A DNA stretch of 64,000 nucleotides. It comes from Paenibacillus sp. FSL R5-0345 (GTDB lineage: Bacteria; Bacillota; Bacilli; Paenibacillales; Paenibacillaceae). The DNA is taken from assembly GCF_000758585.1 (NCBI RefSeq), contig NZ_CP009281.1, positions 6,572,001 to 6,636,000 on the forward strand, written 5' to 3'. Each line of letters opens with the position of its first letter. Within the stretch, counting starts at the first letter, position 1. The position numbers and the translations under genes are program-made. The notes below the pieces were generated by a model that saw nothing but the letters and a program-made list of their open reading frames with translations, ran no database searches and was not told where the DNA came from. Of this stretch, positions 35,901 through 43,707 are shown in pieces.

Positions 35901-38801
35901 ATACACCTCATAACCTAAGAAATCTTTCTTCAGATCCTTATTCATACTAAAGCTTAATGTGTTCGATTTAGCTGTAGCGTTAGGTGTGATATTAACCTTT
36001 ATGGCAACATTCTTATCTGCTATTCCTGTGCCCTCATAATGAACCACTGAGTTATTTAAATACCATAGCTTTTTCGGTGCTGGATATTTAGCCAGCTTCT
36101 CTTTCGTTTCTGGATTCACAGTGAAGCCATGTCTGGCAAAATAGCTGCTTAAATCCAGTCCCAGCACTTCGGAGGAGAACTCTACTAAATACTGTTGCTT
36201 GGAATTGTCACCGTTAGGAAGGGATACCTTTCGCTCGCGGTACAGCTTGGTCAGTTCGGTCCAGTAACCCGGGTGCGCCAATTCCAACTGCCAGTAGGCA
36301 CCGAGCTGTGCAAATAAGCCCTGCTGATTCATAACCACTTTATTTTCTTCGAGGACATATTTATAAATATCACTCTCAAAAGGAATACGAGTATCCATAG
36401 AATCCGCATAGACTGACATCAACATAGACACCATATTATTAGTTACTTCACCATATTCCCGTTCACCCATAGCCAAGCGATGCCCAATTTCATGATTCAA
36501 TCCCCAACCTGGATAGACTTTGTTAAAATCACCCAAAATCGTCGCTACGGTCCCAATTTGTATCCCAGTATGATCTCCCGCGGCATACATTGCACCATAA
36601 GGCTGCATCAATCGAATATTTTCACGAATTAGCTTGGCATCATGAATCTCGCTACTGCCATCCAAGCCATAGAAGTCAAAGATCGTCTTCATCCAAGTAT
36701 CATAGCCGGTTACGGTATTCAGTGGATTGTTTTCTTGTGTAATAAACTTGTTATACGCTTCTGTAGCCGTTCCTGTAAAAATAACATGATCGCTGACCAT
36801 TTCTACTACATCAATAAGTTTGCGATCTTGAACATTCGGATGTGCTGCCTTATCTTCATCTATTTTTTGTTTGTAGGTGGTTAGGAAGGCTTTGAATTGT
36901 TCTGGATCTGTGGTCTTTGTCATCATAGGGATCTTCGTAAGCCCCTCGAACCGGATCAAAGGTGCTTTTCCTTGTTGCTCAGCTGTATATGGATTGACGA
37001 TATATACTGTACCGCCCTTAGTCACATCATGTGCATAATAACTATTCGTCGCGAACTCAGGAACGGTTATAGTGTTTTTACCAGGACGTAATTGCACGCT
37101 TCTAGCCCAAACATTCCAAGCAGCCTCTTGTTGCGAAAATACTATTGCAGGCAATTTATCAGTAGAAGCTGCGTCTACATAAACATTGATCGTATCTCCA
37201 GGCATTGCAACGAGTCCCGTAGGTTGGTTGTTCGTACCGAAACCAATTCTCAGGTTTTGCTGTGCATGCTTTTTCATATCTCCACGCTGTTCAGCCTCAA
37301 TAATGGTGCCTTCGGTTTGAACTTCACCATTTACTAGCTTCTTAGCCAAATCCAATGAGTCTTTAAGGATTGGATAGAGCGGATGTACTTTTGCCGCTTC
37401 TTCTAATTCATTGATTGCATTGGCGCTATTATAAGCAGGAACAACCGCACTCATCGTTCCATCTGTGAAAATACCATTCACAGCTTCGCTTACTTTATCC
37501 TCTGTATAAAATCTAAATTCAGCCGCAAAAGGTCTGTTAATATTGGCTTTTGTGAACTTGAATTTCAATCTTTTAAACTTCGTAGGCTCGAATTTAAACT
37601 CCAGAAAGTCGTTCGTACTAGTCGCGGTTCCGCTAGATACGAGCTGAAAGGTCTCTCCCTTACTCGTCTCTGATGCATAGATTTCAAAAGCTTCTGGGAA
37701 CCCTTTGCGATTATCTCTAGCCAGGAAAGCCACTCTGTCTAATACTTTGGCCTGTGCTAATTCAAACACGACTTCATTCGTGAAGCTGTCGTCATTATTT
37801 TTGTTCGTTTCCCAATGTGTATTAGGCAGATCATCGAGCATGTATTCCGGTTTCGTACCTGGGTAGCTTCCACCATTCACCGTTACTTTTGATACGTTTG
37901 AGTTTGGCATTCTGTAAGCTTCGCTATAGGCATTTTCATATGCTGTGCCATACCCCTTTAACTTCGAAACCTTAGCTGCCGTTTCCTCTACTTGATGGTT
38001 TTCCAGAAGCACCTTTGCATTCTCTATATCTGCTTGAAACTGCGTGTACAGTGGATGTAACTGCACTTCTTGTTCTAAAGCGGTTAACTTCTCTACCGTA
38101 TTAAATGCTGCACTAACTTGACTCAAGGTATCATCTGTAAATAAGTTTTTCATCTTTGCCGATATGGCATCTTCTTTGTAAAAAGAAAACTCTGCTGCAC
38201 TCGCCCAATCTTGGTTAGCTTTTTTGAAGACAAATTTAAGTCTCTTGAAGGCTGTAGGTGCAAACTGAATCTCTACTACGTCACCTGCTCCGCCTTTATA
38301 TTCTCCAGAGGATATTAGTGTAAAATCGCCTGCATCCGTAGTTGAGCCATAAATATCAAATTCCTGAGCAAACCCCTTACCCTTTGCACCGGATTGTCTT
38401 GCAGCGTATACGATTCTATTTAATTCCGTGGACTCATTAAAAACAAAGACAACCTCATTCGTAAACGTTGAGCTATTCGGTTTGCCTGTTTCCCAATGCG
38501 TACTCATATCGCCATCAATAGCCTTAGCTATTGGTGAACCTGAGTAGTTGCCACCGTTATTCGTGATGGATTTAATATTTGCAGGATTCATTTTAAAAAC
38601 ATCGTTATAAGCGCTTAGGATAGCCTTTCCATACAGATCAAACGGAATAACTGACGCACTGCTTAATAGCTCAGCTTTGCTTTGTACTACGCTGTTCACT
38701 ACACTTACCTTACTTACATCACTTGCTAAAGCATAACCTGCCTCGCTCGAAAAACTGGCTATCATGGCTGCTGATGTAGCGATTGCAATCATTTTTTTCA
38801 T
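32988..38801 (-). CDS. Giant secreted M60-type metalloprotease with discoidin and NPCBM domains
   Basis: The 1937-residue protein has a signal peptide (MKKMIAIATSAAMIASFSSEAGYA). Two F5/8 discoidin/CBM32-like domains follow (about 62-210 and 295-440). The M60/enhancin-like peptidase (about 520-880) has zinc motif HEIGH near 767 and a downstream Glu in GEVTNN. An Ig/fibronectin-like region leads to three NPCBM domains (about 1095-1230, 1318-1453, 1545-1683), with DUF5011-like Ig domains between them. A FIVAR-like helical segment and an LRR-like end complete it. No LPXTG or SLH anchor is visible. M60 proteases typically cut glycosylated (mucin-type) proteins. A c-di-GMP-I riboswitch lies in the leader. 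Confidence 0.94.
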   Translation of the reverse strand: MKKMIAIATSAAMIASFSSEAGYALASDVSKVSVVNSVVQSKAELLSSASVIPFDLYGKAILSAYNDVFKMNPANIKSITNNGGNYSGSPIAKAIDGDMSTHWETGKPNSSTFTNEVVFVFNESTELNRIVYAARQSGAKGKGFAQEFDIYGSTTDAGDFTLISSGEYKGGAGDVVEIQFAPTAFKRLKFVFKKANQDWASAAEFSFYKEDAISAKMKNLFTDDTLSQVSAAFNTVEKLTALEQEVQLHPLYTQFQADIENAKVLLENHQVEETAAKVSKLKGYGTAYENAYSEAYRMPNSNVSKVTVNGGSYPGTKPEYMLDDLPNTHWETNKNNDDSFTNEVVFELAQAKVLDRVAFLARDNRKGFPEAFEIYASETSKGETFQLVSSGTATSTNDFLEFKFEPTKFKRLKFKFTKANINRPFAAEFRFYTEDKVSEAVNGIFTDGTMSAVVPAYNSANAINELEEAAKVHPLYPILKDSLDLAKKLVNGEVQTEGTIIEAEQRGDMKKHAQQNLRIGFGTNNQPTGLVAMPGDTINVYVDAASTDKLPAIVFSQQEAAWNVWARSVQLRPGKNTITVPEFATNSYYAHDVTKGGTVYIVNPYTAEQQGKAPLIRFEGLTKIPMMTKTTDPEQFKAFLTTYKQKIDEDKAAHPNVQDRKLIDVVEMVSDHVIFTGTATEAYNKFITQENNPLNTVTGYDTWMKTIFDFYGLDGSSEIHDAKLIRENIRLMQPYGAMYAAGDHTGIQIGTVATILGDFNKVYPGWGLNHEIGHRLAMGEREYGEVTNNMVSMLMSVYADSMDTRIPFESDIYKYVLEENKVVMNQQGLFAQLGAYWQLELAHPGYWTELTKLYRERKVSLPNGDNSKQQYLVEFSSEVLGLDLSSYFARHGFTVNPETKEKLAKYPAPKKLWYLNNSVVHYEGTGIADKNVAIKVNITPNATAKSNTLSFSMNKDLKKDFLGYEVYRNDVLVGFTGTDQFVDTNVDSSINYTYKIVGYDKKLNALKPVQVKAFKPALSVEDQITLKLNQAFDPMNYVKAANYQGNDITADVTLKSNTVDVTQKGDYEVVYEVKNEGVTETKTTQVTVTSDYAYISDLNAKSVVVGWGELKKDKAVSGGIITLVRQGLAATYAKGIGVHANSEVVYDIEGKGYDFFESYIGIDQAMKGKPSSATFEVYVDGEKKFASDVFRAGTEHGYVRIPVTGAREVKLVTTDATDGNASDHTVWADAKFTNTSSKPIITVPEETTFVKLNSEFDALTDVTAFDTEDGNLIGAVEVKPNGFTSSKTGTYNVELSVTDRDGNTAVKTRTIVVYSANKYLSDIAWQSARTDYNVVRKDKASTNNPIKLLVNGVTKEFAKGLGTHANSEIVYNLVGANFEYFETYVGVDRNIPEQSNSSVIFKIFADGVEVYNSGLMKFGSEAKLARIPVKGVNELKLVLDNAGNGNASDHGDFADAKFMILNSTPELTIAKSVSTKVGQEIAVSADYSATDSEDGDLTAQVKVTGEDQVKWGRAGKYPITYTVTDSDGNTTTKTRTIAVVDMTDFTYLTDYDWNSTQNSYTAPLKDKSISANALRLTGEGNQIVSYERGIGAHSNSTIVYDLSDKNADYFTSYVGVDRQMYGSVGSVSFEVFVDGEKRFDSGVMGSRDPQKFIELDINGAKELKLVVTDGGNGNGSDHATWGGTKLHFANGDHLFTGDLEQAIAAAKAISLDGFTAESIAVFTASLTGAEAALANSAVTQSEVDAAVAALQLAIEGLTELDLTQVITIADPYLSTSIKTTLGVSGDLTLGDMYNLTTLTSETRRARSLKGLQYAKNLETLDITGNEITDFSPLQGLTKLTSLLADPQMVEVGQLKGPVVEFINPVKGIDGSKVIPSSAGVRNTGTFKEIMFDVNEWAANPDVFTIDLSNEEKGTYMLGLTYQVAGNLVQLISFIDNK

Positions 38802-38854
38802 CTTTTCTACCCCCAGATGTAATATGAATCTCTTCTGTACCCAAAAATGGGCAC

Positions 38855-38880
38855 AAAAAAAACTACCCCAAAAGAGTAGC
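38855..38880 (-). terminator. Terminator-like hairpin in the M60 leader (possible riboswitch expression platform)
   Basis: On the minus strand CTACTC and GGGTAG form a 6-bp stem followed by eight Ts, about 55 nt before the start codon. A terminator inside a leader, downstream of a riboswitch, is the classic attenuation layout. Its ACTCTTT arm can also pair with the CAAAGAGT 3' strand of aptamer stem P1, giving a possible antiterminator. Confidence 0.65.
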
Positions 38881-38935
38881 TTGATTGCGTATAAAGTCCA
38901 TAAAAATTAAGACTTAATTTTTATTAAACTTTAAC

Positions 38936-39035
38936 AAGCATAAACGCCTCGGCGCCCTTCTAAGGACGATACGCGTTTAAGCGAGAAATATAAGACATTA
39001 AGTATAGGTGTATAACTTATACTCACTTATATTTT
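38936..39035 (+). repeat. Interspersed structured repeat, complete copy A
   Basis: A 100-nt element with two hairpins. The first is built from ACGCC...GCGTTT with an inner GTCC-like stem. The second is AAATATAAG...CTTATATTT with inner AGTATA/TATACT. A second complete copy is at 45430-45528 and fragments are at 54069-54125 and 32890-32918. Sequence differences between copies A and B keep the stems paired. Confidence 0.75.
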
Positions 39036-39043
39036 AACAAAAA

Positions 39044-39172
39044 GCGTAATACACTCTTTGGCAGCTGGCTGACAATAGTTATAATAACCTTAGTCCCTAT
39101 AGCTTTGCGTCCCTACATTTCCATAGGTTTGCCTATGAAGTTTCGAATACATTACAAAGAGTAACATAACGC
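39044..39172 (-). ncRNA. Cyclic-di-GMP-I (GEMM-I) riboswitch upstream of the M60 protease gene
   Basis: On the minus strand the conserved GEMM-I core is clear: GGCAAACC (39133-39126), CCTATGGAAATGTAGG with a GAAA tetraloop, GGGACGCAAAGC (39113-39102), then GGGACTAAGG ... TTGTCAGCCAGCTGCC (P3 side). The P1 strands GCGTTATGTTACTCTTTG and CAAAGAGTGTATTACGC close the structure, and TTTTTG follows directly. This RNA binds c-di-GMP and should control the M60 gene at the level of transcription termination. Confidence 0.9.
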
Positions 39173-39300
39173 TACATCTGATCGCATGATTAATTGGTAT
39201 GAAATCCGAATAGGTAATTGCAATTAGTTTTTCTGTTCTGATAGATATTTTTTATTAACTATCCCAGACTATGAATGATACTTTAGAACTGCTTAGCGGC

Positions 39301-39843
39301 TTAATCTCCTAGCCCAAACAAACGCCGAAACCAATTCCACATATCACCCGTGATCGGAATTAACCCGAAACCATGCTCTCCAACAGCGATTACACCATAT
39401 GCCCATTGTCCAATAGCTATCGCCCCAAACGCCGTATCGCCTATGGCTATCGCTCCCAATGCTTTTTCGGCTATCGCGATCGCTCCCACAGCCACTCCTG
39501 CAATCGCAATTGCTCCCGCGGCAAAGCCAAGCCAACTAAGTGCTATCGCTCCGAGCGCTAACCACATCCCCAGTGATATAGCACCTACGGATAGTACACC
39601 GACGCTTATTGCACCTATGGATATCAAGCCTATAGCTACATCTCCAATAGCAATTAAACCAACAGCCGTCTTCACTTGTGGCTTGCTTCCGTAACCATAC
39701 CCCTGACCTGAGTATCGACCCAAATTGCTGCGAATACTTACCACCGGAAATGATGGAGACGGCCATTGATAATCAATTTCCCGTCCACCTAACCCTCTAG
39801 AATCCGCCCAGCGCGTGATGTACTTATGCCATTTCATATCCAT
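39301..39843 (-). CDS. Hydrophobic decapeptide-repeat protein
   Basis: The 180-residue protein has a polar N-terminus (MDMKWHKYITRWADSRGLGG). About ten tandem ten-residue repeats with consensus xGAIAIGxxA follow (for example FGAIAIGQWA, LGAIAIGDTA, VGAIAIAEKA), and the end is amphipathic (WNWFRRLFGLGD). The regular Gly/Ile spacing suggests a beta-solenoid or membrane-associated stack. No catalytic motif is visible and I cannot assign a function. The start at 39843 follows AAGGGGG; the frame is open further upstream without support. Confidence 0.85.
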   Translation of the reverse strand: MDMKWHKYITRWADSRGLGGREIDYQWPSPSFPVVSIRSNLGRYSGQGYGYGSKPQVKTAVGLIAIGDVAIGLISIGAISVGVLSVGAISLGMWLALGAIALSWLGFAAGAIAIAGVAVGAIAIAEKALGAIAIGDTAFGAIAIGQWAYGVIAVGEHGFGLIPITGDMWNWFRRLFGLGD

Positions 39844-39952
39844 CCCGTCCCCCTTCTCAATTACCTTAATTATACAACCCCGGGGTTTACCTGTACTCAG
39901 ACTCTGACCTGAAATCCATCTCATCCTCTAGACGGAGATATGCTCCTTAGGA

Positions 39953-40942
39953 TCACTGTTTGGGAATAGGATCAGGCTTTCCAAATAAATATCCCTGAAA
40001 CAACTGATAACCACTCTGCTTGAGCCATTCAAAGTCCTCTCTAAACTCCACACCTTCTGCTAAAGGAACGGATTGGATTTCTAAAGCTTTTTCTAAAAAT
40101 TGTTTAGCTATTTTCTGTTTGTTCAGATCGCTGGACACACCCTGCACATATTTCATATCCAGCTTCATGTAATGGGGTTTAAGCTCCAATAACATCTCGA
40201 TTGTGCTGAAGCCCTCGCCAACATCATCTAAAGCGTATTCAAATCCCCGATCCTTGTAATATGTCAAAATAGCTTTCAAATGAGCGAGATCATCCACTTT
40301 CTCCGTCTCAACAACTTCAAAGACAAAAAGAGACGGATCGACGCCTAATTGATTGGCCAGTTCAACGGTTGATCTTAAGCAGAATTCTGGCGTGTAGATC
40401 GACGTTGGGATAAAATTAATAAAGGTTTTTTTATTTAAGGGTGCAGCATATTTTACAGCAGTCATTCTACATAACCGGTCTAAAGCATATAAACGCCCAC
40501 GATTCCGTGCCGCCGCAAAAATCTCATTAGGATAGATAAGGGACCCATCATCTTTTTTAAATCTGGATAGGAGCTCGTATGCAAAAATCTCTTCCCGTAC
40601 GTTCACAATCGGTTGGAAGTGACAAGTAACTAAACCCTTAGTTATAACCTCATCAATCCATTCCATATTAAGTACAGTGGGTAATTCGGATAGAGGTCTC
40701 CATGTTTGGTCATCTATACGGAATTCAAACTGCTCCGACTCCATATGGTCATTACAGAAATCTAGAAAATCCCGCACCCCAGCCTCCTTAATCGTAATCA
40801 CATTTTCTTCCACCTTATGTATCGTATTACTTCTACTCAAATGATGAATAACCTTAGGTAAAATCCTTAGATTAAGCTCACCATGAGCCTTGATTTCAAA
40901 ATTCAGCTCTCTTACTACACAATGATTACATGCCACATTCAT
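39953..40942 (-). CDS. EAL-domain c-di-GMP phosphodiesterase
   Basis: The 329-residue soluble protein has an unassigned N-terminal domain (about 1-95) with Cys-rich start CNHC. A C-terminal EAL domain spans about 100-325. Key catalytic positions are retained: Glu in YELLSR, Asn in FINF, Glu in FEVVE, DD in LDDVGEG, Lys in MKLD, Glu in LAEGVE, and QGYLFGKP. It is therefore probably an active phosphodiesterase. It lies 50 bp downstream of a Crp/Fnr-family gene on the same strand, probably one operon. Confidence 0.92.
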   Translation of the reverse strand: MNVACNHCVVRELNFEIKAHGELNLRILPKVIHHLSRSNTIHKVEENVITIKEAGVRDFLDFCNDHMESEQFEFRIDDQTWRPLSELPTVLNMEWIDEVITKGLVTCHFQPIVNVREEIFAYELLSRFKKDDGSLIYPNEIFAAARNRGRLYALDRLCRMTAVKYAAPLNKKTFINFIPTSIYTPEFCLRSTVELANQLGVDPSLFVFEVVETEKVDDLAHLKAILTYYKDRGFEYALDDVGEGFSTIEMLLELKPHYMKLDMKYVQGVSSDLNKQKIAKQFLEKALEIQSVPLAEGVEFREDFEWLKQSGYQLFQGYLFGKPDPIPKQ

Positions 40943-40992
40943 AACCCCCTTTAATAATCAATTCTCTGAAAAAGATCCCGGAACTGCTCTTC

Positions 40993-41676
40993 TCAATCGA
41001 AATCCGTATACTCTAGTAAATACGTCGGGTCTAACACGGTGATCTGCTGATGTTGAATATCAATAATCTTTTGCTCCTGCAGATCTTTAAGCACAAGAGT
41101 AGCCGTCTCCCTTAATGTTCCGATCATATCCGCGAACTGCTGATGGGTCAATCGAAGATCAATCCTCTGTTTGCCTTGCTCCTCTACTCCGAATCTTTGG
41201 TATAGTCTTCTTAGTGTAAATATCGCACGCGCTCTCGCATCATGAAATTTCATTTCATGTAATAACCGATTCGATAAAAATAAACGGTCCATTTGCAACA
41301 GCATCAATTGCTCCTTAATCAACGGGTAGCTGGCAAGCATCTGCTCAAATGGCTCACGTTTAATCTCAAATAATACTGTATCGTTCATAGCTACGGCAGA
41401 TAGCACCCTTACATTGGAGGGATGGATCACTTCCAGATCACCAAAGAAATCGCCTTTTCCAAAAAGATCTACGGTATGCTCTTTCCCCTTCGTAGTGGCG
41501 TACACCCTAATAATTCCCGAATAGATAATGTAGGCATGATCCCCAGGATCTGATTCTGCAAACACCGGGGTACCTTTGGAACAGGCCTTATATGTGAACA
41601 GTCTTGAGACCGCCTCAATCTCCTTCGAGGTTAACCCCTGAAAGAAGCGAGTCCCCGTCCAAAAAGAAGCTTCCAT
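40993..41676 (-). CDS. Crp/Fnr family transcriptional regulator
   Basis: The 227-residue protein has a cyclic-nucleotide-binding-like domain (about 20-120; GDHAYIIYSGIIRVY, FGKGDFFGDLEV) and a Crp-type winged helix (about 150-215; LTHQQFADMIGTLRETATLVLKDLQEQKII). No Fe-S cysteine cluster is visible, so an Fnr oxygen sensor is unlikely. It is followed by an EAL gene, which suggests coupling to c-di-GMP. The ribosome site is AAGGAA. Confidence 0.92.
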   Translation of the reverse strand: MEASFWTGTRFFQGLTSKEIEAVSRLFTYKACSKGTPVFAESDPGDHAYIIYSGIIRVYATTKGKEHTVDLFGKGDFFGDLEVIHPSNVRVLSAVAMNDTVLFEIKREPFEQMLASYPLIKEQLMLLQMDRLFLSNRLLHEMKFHDARARAIFTLRRLYQRFGVEEQGKQRIDLRLTHQQFADMIGTLRETATLVLKDLQEQKIIDIQHQQITVLDPTYLLEYTDFD

Positions 41677-41810
41677 TTTGATGTTCCTTTCTTCAACACT
41701 CCATAATTTTGTATGCCAACATACAGATAATAAATCATCATCCTGTTATATTCTATCGTAACACTGCACCATGAACATGATGCCAAACAAATAACAAGGG
41801 AGACTCTTTT

Positions 41811-42662
41811 ATGAGATATAATTTTGACGGAAAAGGACTTACCGAAACGCCAGAGATCATTTTTGAGAGTAATCCTCTACTAGAACTCAGCATGTACAAC
41901 AACCACATTAAAGAGATTCCCGATCAGCTCTTCCTTCATGATGAATTAGAAGTACTGAATTATGCGGGTAATCAAATTGAACGGTTACCCGATAACATCA
42001 GTCGTTTAGTTCACTTGCGAATGCTGGATTTAGGCCATAATCGACTAAAAGTACTGCCGGATAGCATTGGCGGACTGCAAGGGTTGGATTCTTTTCTATA
42101 TCTAAGCAATAATCAGTTCGAACAGCTGCCGGAGCAGCTTTGTAATCTCCAGAAGCTCAAGTATCTGAACGTAACAGATAATCACCTCAAGCAATTGCCT
42201 GTCCGTATAGGCGAAATGAGCAGTCTAATTGAATTGCGGCTATATTACAATCAGCTAGAATGTCTACCTGATTCGATCACACAAATAAAAGGGTTAAGAG
42301 AGCTCCATCTGTATGGCAATCAACTGACCGTTTTACCCGAGCATTTGGGTGCTATAGAAGAGCTTCGGATTCTTGATTTAAGTGATAATCGAATCGCTGC
42401 GCTGCCTTTATCCTTTGGTAAACTAAGCAAGCTAAGAAGACTGAACCTTAGAAAAAATAAACTGAATCAGCTGCCTGAGGAAATAGGTCAACTAAGCAGC
42501 CTCATAGAGCTTGACCTAAGAGATAATCATCTGCAGGAGATTCCAGATTCCCTGCTACAGCTGGATCGATTAGAGAAGCTGGATCTCAGATGGAATCACA
42601 GCTTGAGGGGAACAGACATTGTAGAGCAATTAGAGCAAAGAGGATGTATCGTATATAAATAA
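41811..42662 (+). CDS. Leucine-rich-repeat protein
   Basis: The 283-residue protein consists almost wholly of about eleven 23-residue LRRs of the bacterial small type (LRxLxLxxNQLxxLPxxIxxL). It has no signal peptide or membrane segment, so it is probably a cytoplasmic protein-interaction scaffold. The ribosome site is GGGAG. Divergent from the Crp/EAL operon; no obvious partner. Confidence 0.93.
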   Translation: MRYNFDGKGLTETPEIIFESNPLLELSMYNNHIKEIPDQLFLHDELEVLNYAGNQIERLPDNISRLVHLRMLDLGHNRLKVLPDSIGGLQGLDSFLYLSNNQFEQLPEQLCNLQKLKYLNVTDNHLKQLPVRIGEMSSLIELRLYYNQLECLPDSITQIKGLRELHLYGNQLTVLPEHLGAIEELRILDLSDNRIAALPLSFGKLSKLRRLNLRKNKLNQLPEEIGQLSSLIELDLRDNHLQEIPDSLLQLDRLEKLDLRWNHSLRGTDIVEQLEQRGCIVYK

Positions 42663-42663
42663 C

Positions 42664-42691
42664 AAAAAAGCCCCCTGTTAAAGAAGCTTTT
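42664..42691. terminator. Weak hairpin between LRR and PAS-GGDEF genes
   Basis: AAAAGC / GCTTTT with a long loop and A/T tracts lies between convergent genes, overlapping the PAS-GGDEF stop codon. Weak stem. Confidence 0.35.
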
Positions 42692-43667
42692 CATTCAAAT
42701 CTATGCTATGCGTGACGCGGTTCCTCCCCTGCTCTTTAGAGGCATAGAGCGCTTGATCAGCTTTTTGCAGTAGGGTGGCTTCTGAATCGGCTGGAATAAA
42801 CGTAGCTATACCCACGCTCACCGTAATCTGGCCCATTTCCCAAGTTGAATATGCGATAGATTGCCGTAAATTCTCGGCTATGATCTTTGATTCCGAGATA
42901 TCTGTATTCGGTAAAAGAAGTATAAATTCCTCACCGCCATATCTAGCCGCAATATCCTCTTCACGAGATTGCAATTTCAAGATACTTGCCAATTTCTCCA
43001 GTACATAGTCACCTGTCTGATGCCCATAGGTATCGTTCACTTTTTTAAAATGATCAATATCTATAATACACAGTGAAAATACCGCTTGATCCCGTCCATA
43101 CCCTACGATCTGCTCGTCCAGCTTCTCTTGAAGAAACCTTCTATTCTTCAGTCCAGTCAGCTTATCTGTATTAGATAATTCTACTAAAACGGCATTCATT
43201 TCCATCAGCTCAGCTTGCTTCTGTTCAATTTCCAGGTGAATTTGTTTGAGCTTTGCCAGCGCCTGATCTTTTTCCCAATAAGCCTCTTCTATTTGCTTCT
43301 TCGCAGATCGTAACTCTAGCTCATAATCGATGCGTTTTCCCATCTGTACTAAAATACAATCAATGACCTCTACACCTTCACACTCAAGGCGTCTGCCATT
43401 TAACAAGTAAGGGACGGCTTGTCCCTTGCTGTCCTTCAAATTGATAAATAACTCTTCCACCTGTCCATTCAGATTGATAAAAGGATAGAAGTATGAATGA
43501 AAAATAAGCTTGTTTGCCGTAGACATGATAGATTCAAAATGCTTATGCACCAAATCAACCTGCTTATACCCCATACGGTCCAAGAACGTCTGATTTACAT
43601 CCTTGATCATTCCTTCATGGGTAATAGAAACATAGCCACAAGGCGCATATCTTAATCGGTCATCCAT
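42678..43667 (-). CDS. PAS-GGDEF diguanylate cyclase paired with RsbQ
   Basis: The 329-residue protein has an N-terminal PAS domain (about 5-115) starting DDRLRYAPCGYVSI, reminiscent of the RsbP PAS domain. A coiled coil (about 115-160) and a GGDEF domain (about 165-325) follow. The motif is GGEEF with REED (RxxD inhibitory site) five residues before it, so it should make c-di-GMP. It follows the rsbQ gene by 40 bp. In Bacillus subtilis RsbQ acts on the PAS of RsbP, whose output is a PP2C phosphatase; here the output is a diguanylate cyclase. Confidence 0.93.
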   Translation of the reverse strand: MDDRLRYAPCGYVSITHEGMIKDVNQTFLDRMGYKQVDLVHKHFESIMSTANKLIFHSYFYPFINLNGQVEELFINLKDSKGQAVPYLLNGRRLECEGVEVIDCILVQMGKRIDYELELRSAKKQIEEAYWEKDQALAKLKQIHLEIEQKQAELMEMNAVLVELSNTDKLTGLKNRRFLQEKLDEQIVGYGRDQAVFSLCIIDIDHFKKVNDTYGHQTGDYVLEKLASILKLQSREEDIAARYGGEEFILLLPNTDISESKIIAENLRQSIAYSTWEMGQITVSVGIATFIPADSEATLLQKADQALYASKEQGRNRVTHSIDLNEKLL

Positions 43668-43707
43668 GATCTAAATATCCTTTCAACACAGCATGATCTC
43701 ATCTAGC

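Larger units (their letters stand above)
38802..39300. other. Long leader region of the M60 gene
   Basis: The 499-bp region holds, in the direction of M60 transcription, an AT-rich promoter area (about 39180-39240), the c-di-GMP-I aptamer (39172-39044), a complete copy of the interspersed repeat (39035-38936), a terminator-like hairpin with eight Ts (38880-38855), a second small hairpin (38853-38837) and the ribosome site GGGGG. No ORF is supported. Confidence 0.75.

Noticed and set aside
33505..37337. Many plus-strand open frames opposite the M60 gene
   Set aside because: They are short, unrelated to known proteins and lie within a single, domain-rich minus-strand gene. They are reading-frame shadows.
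39350..39694. Open frames antisense to the decapeptide-repeat gene (A/I/P-rich, 114 codons)
   Set aside because: They mirror the repeat codons of the minus-strand gene, have no ribosome site and encode a low-complexity pattern. The minus frame has AAGGGGG and a sensible protein.
39953..40942. Degenerate EAL protein acting only as a c-di-GMP receptor
   Set aside because: Although the signature reads ELL rather than EAL, the catalytic Glu, DD, Lys and other metal-binding positions are retained. I treat it as a probable active phosphodiesterase.
41811..42662. Regular ~69-bp periodicity, considered as a CRISPR-like array
   Set aside because: It is the 23-residue leucine-rich repeat coding pattern. 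Units are not identical and have no spacers.
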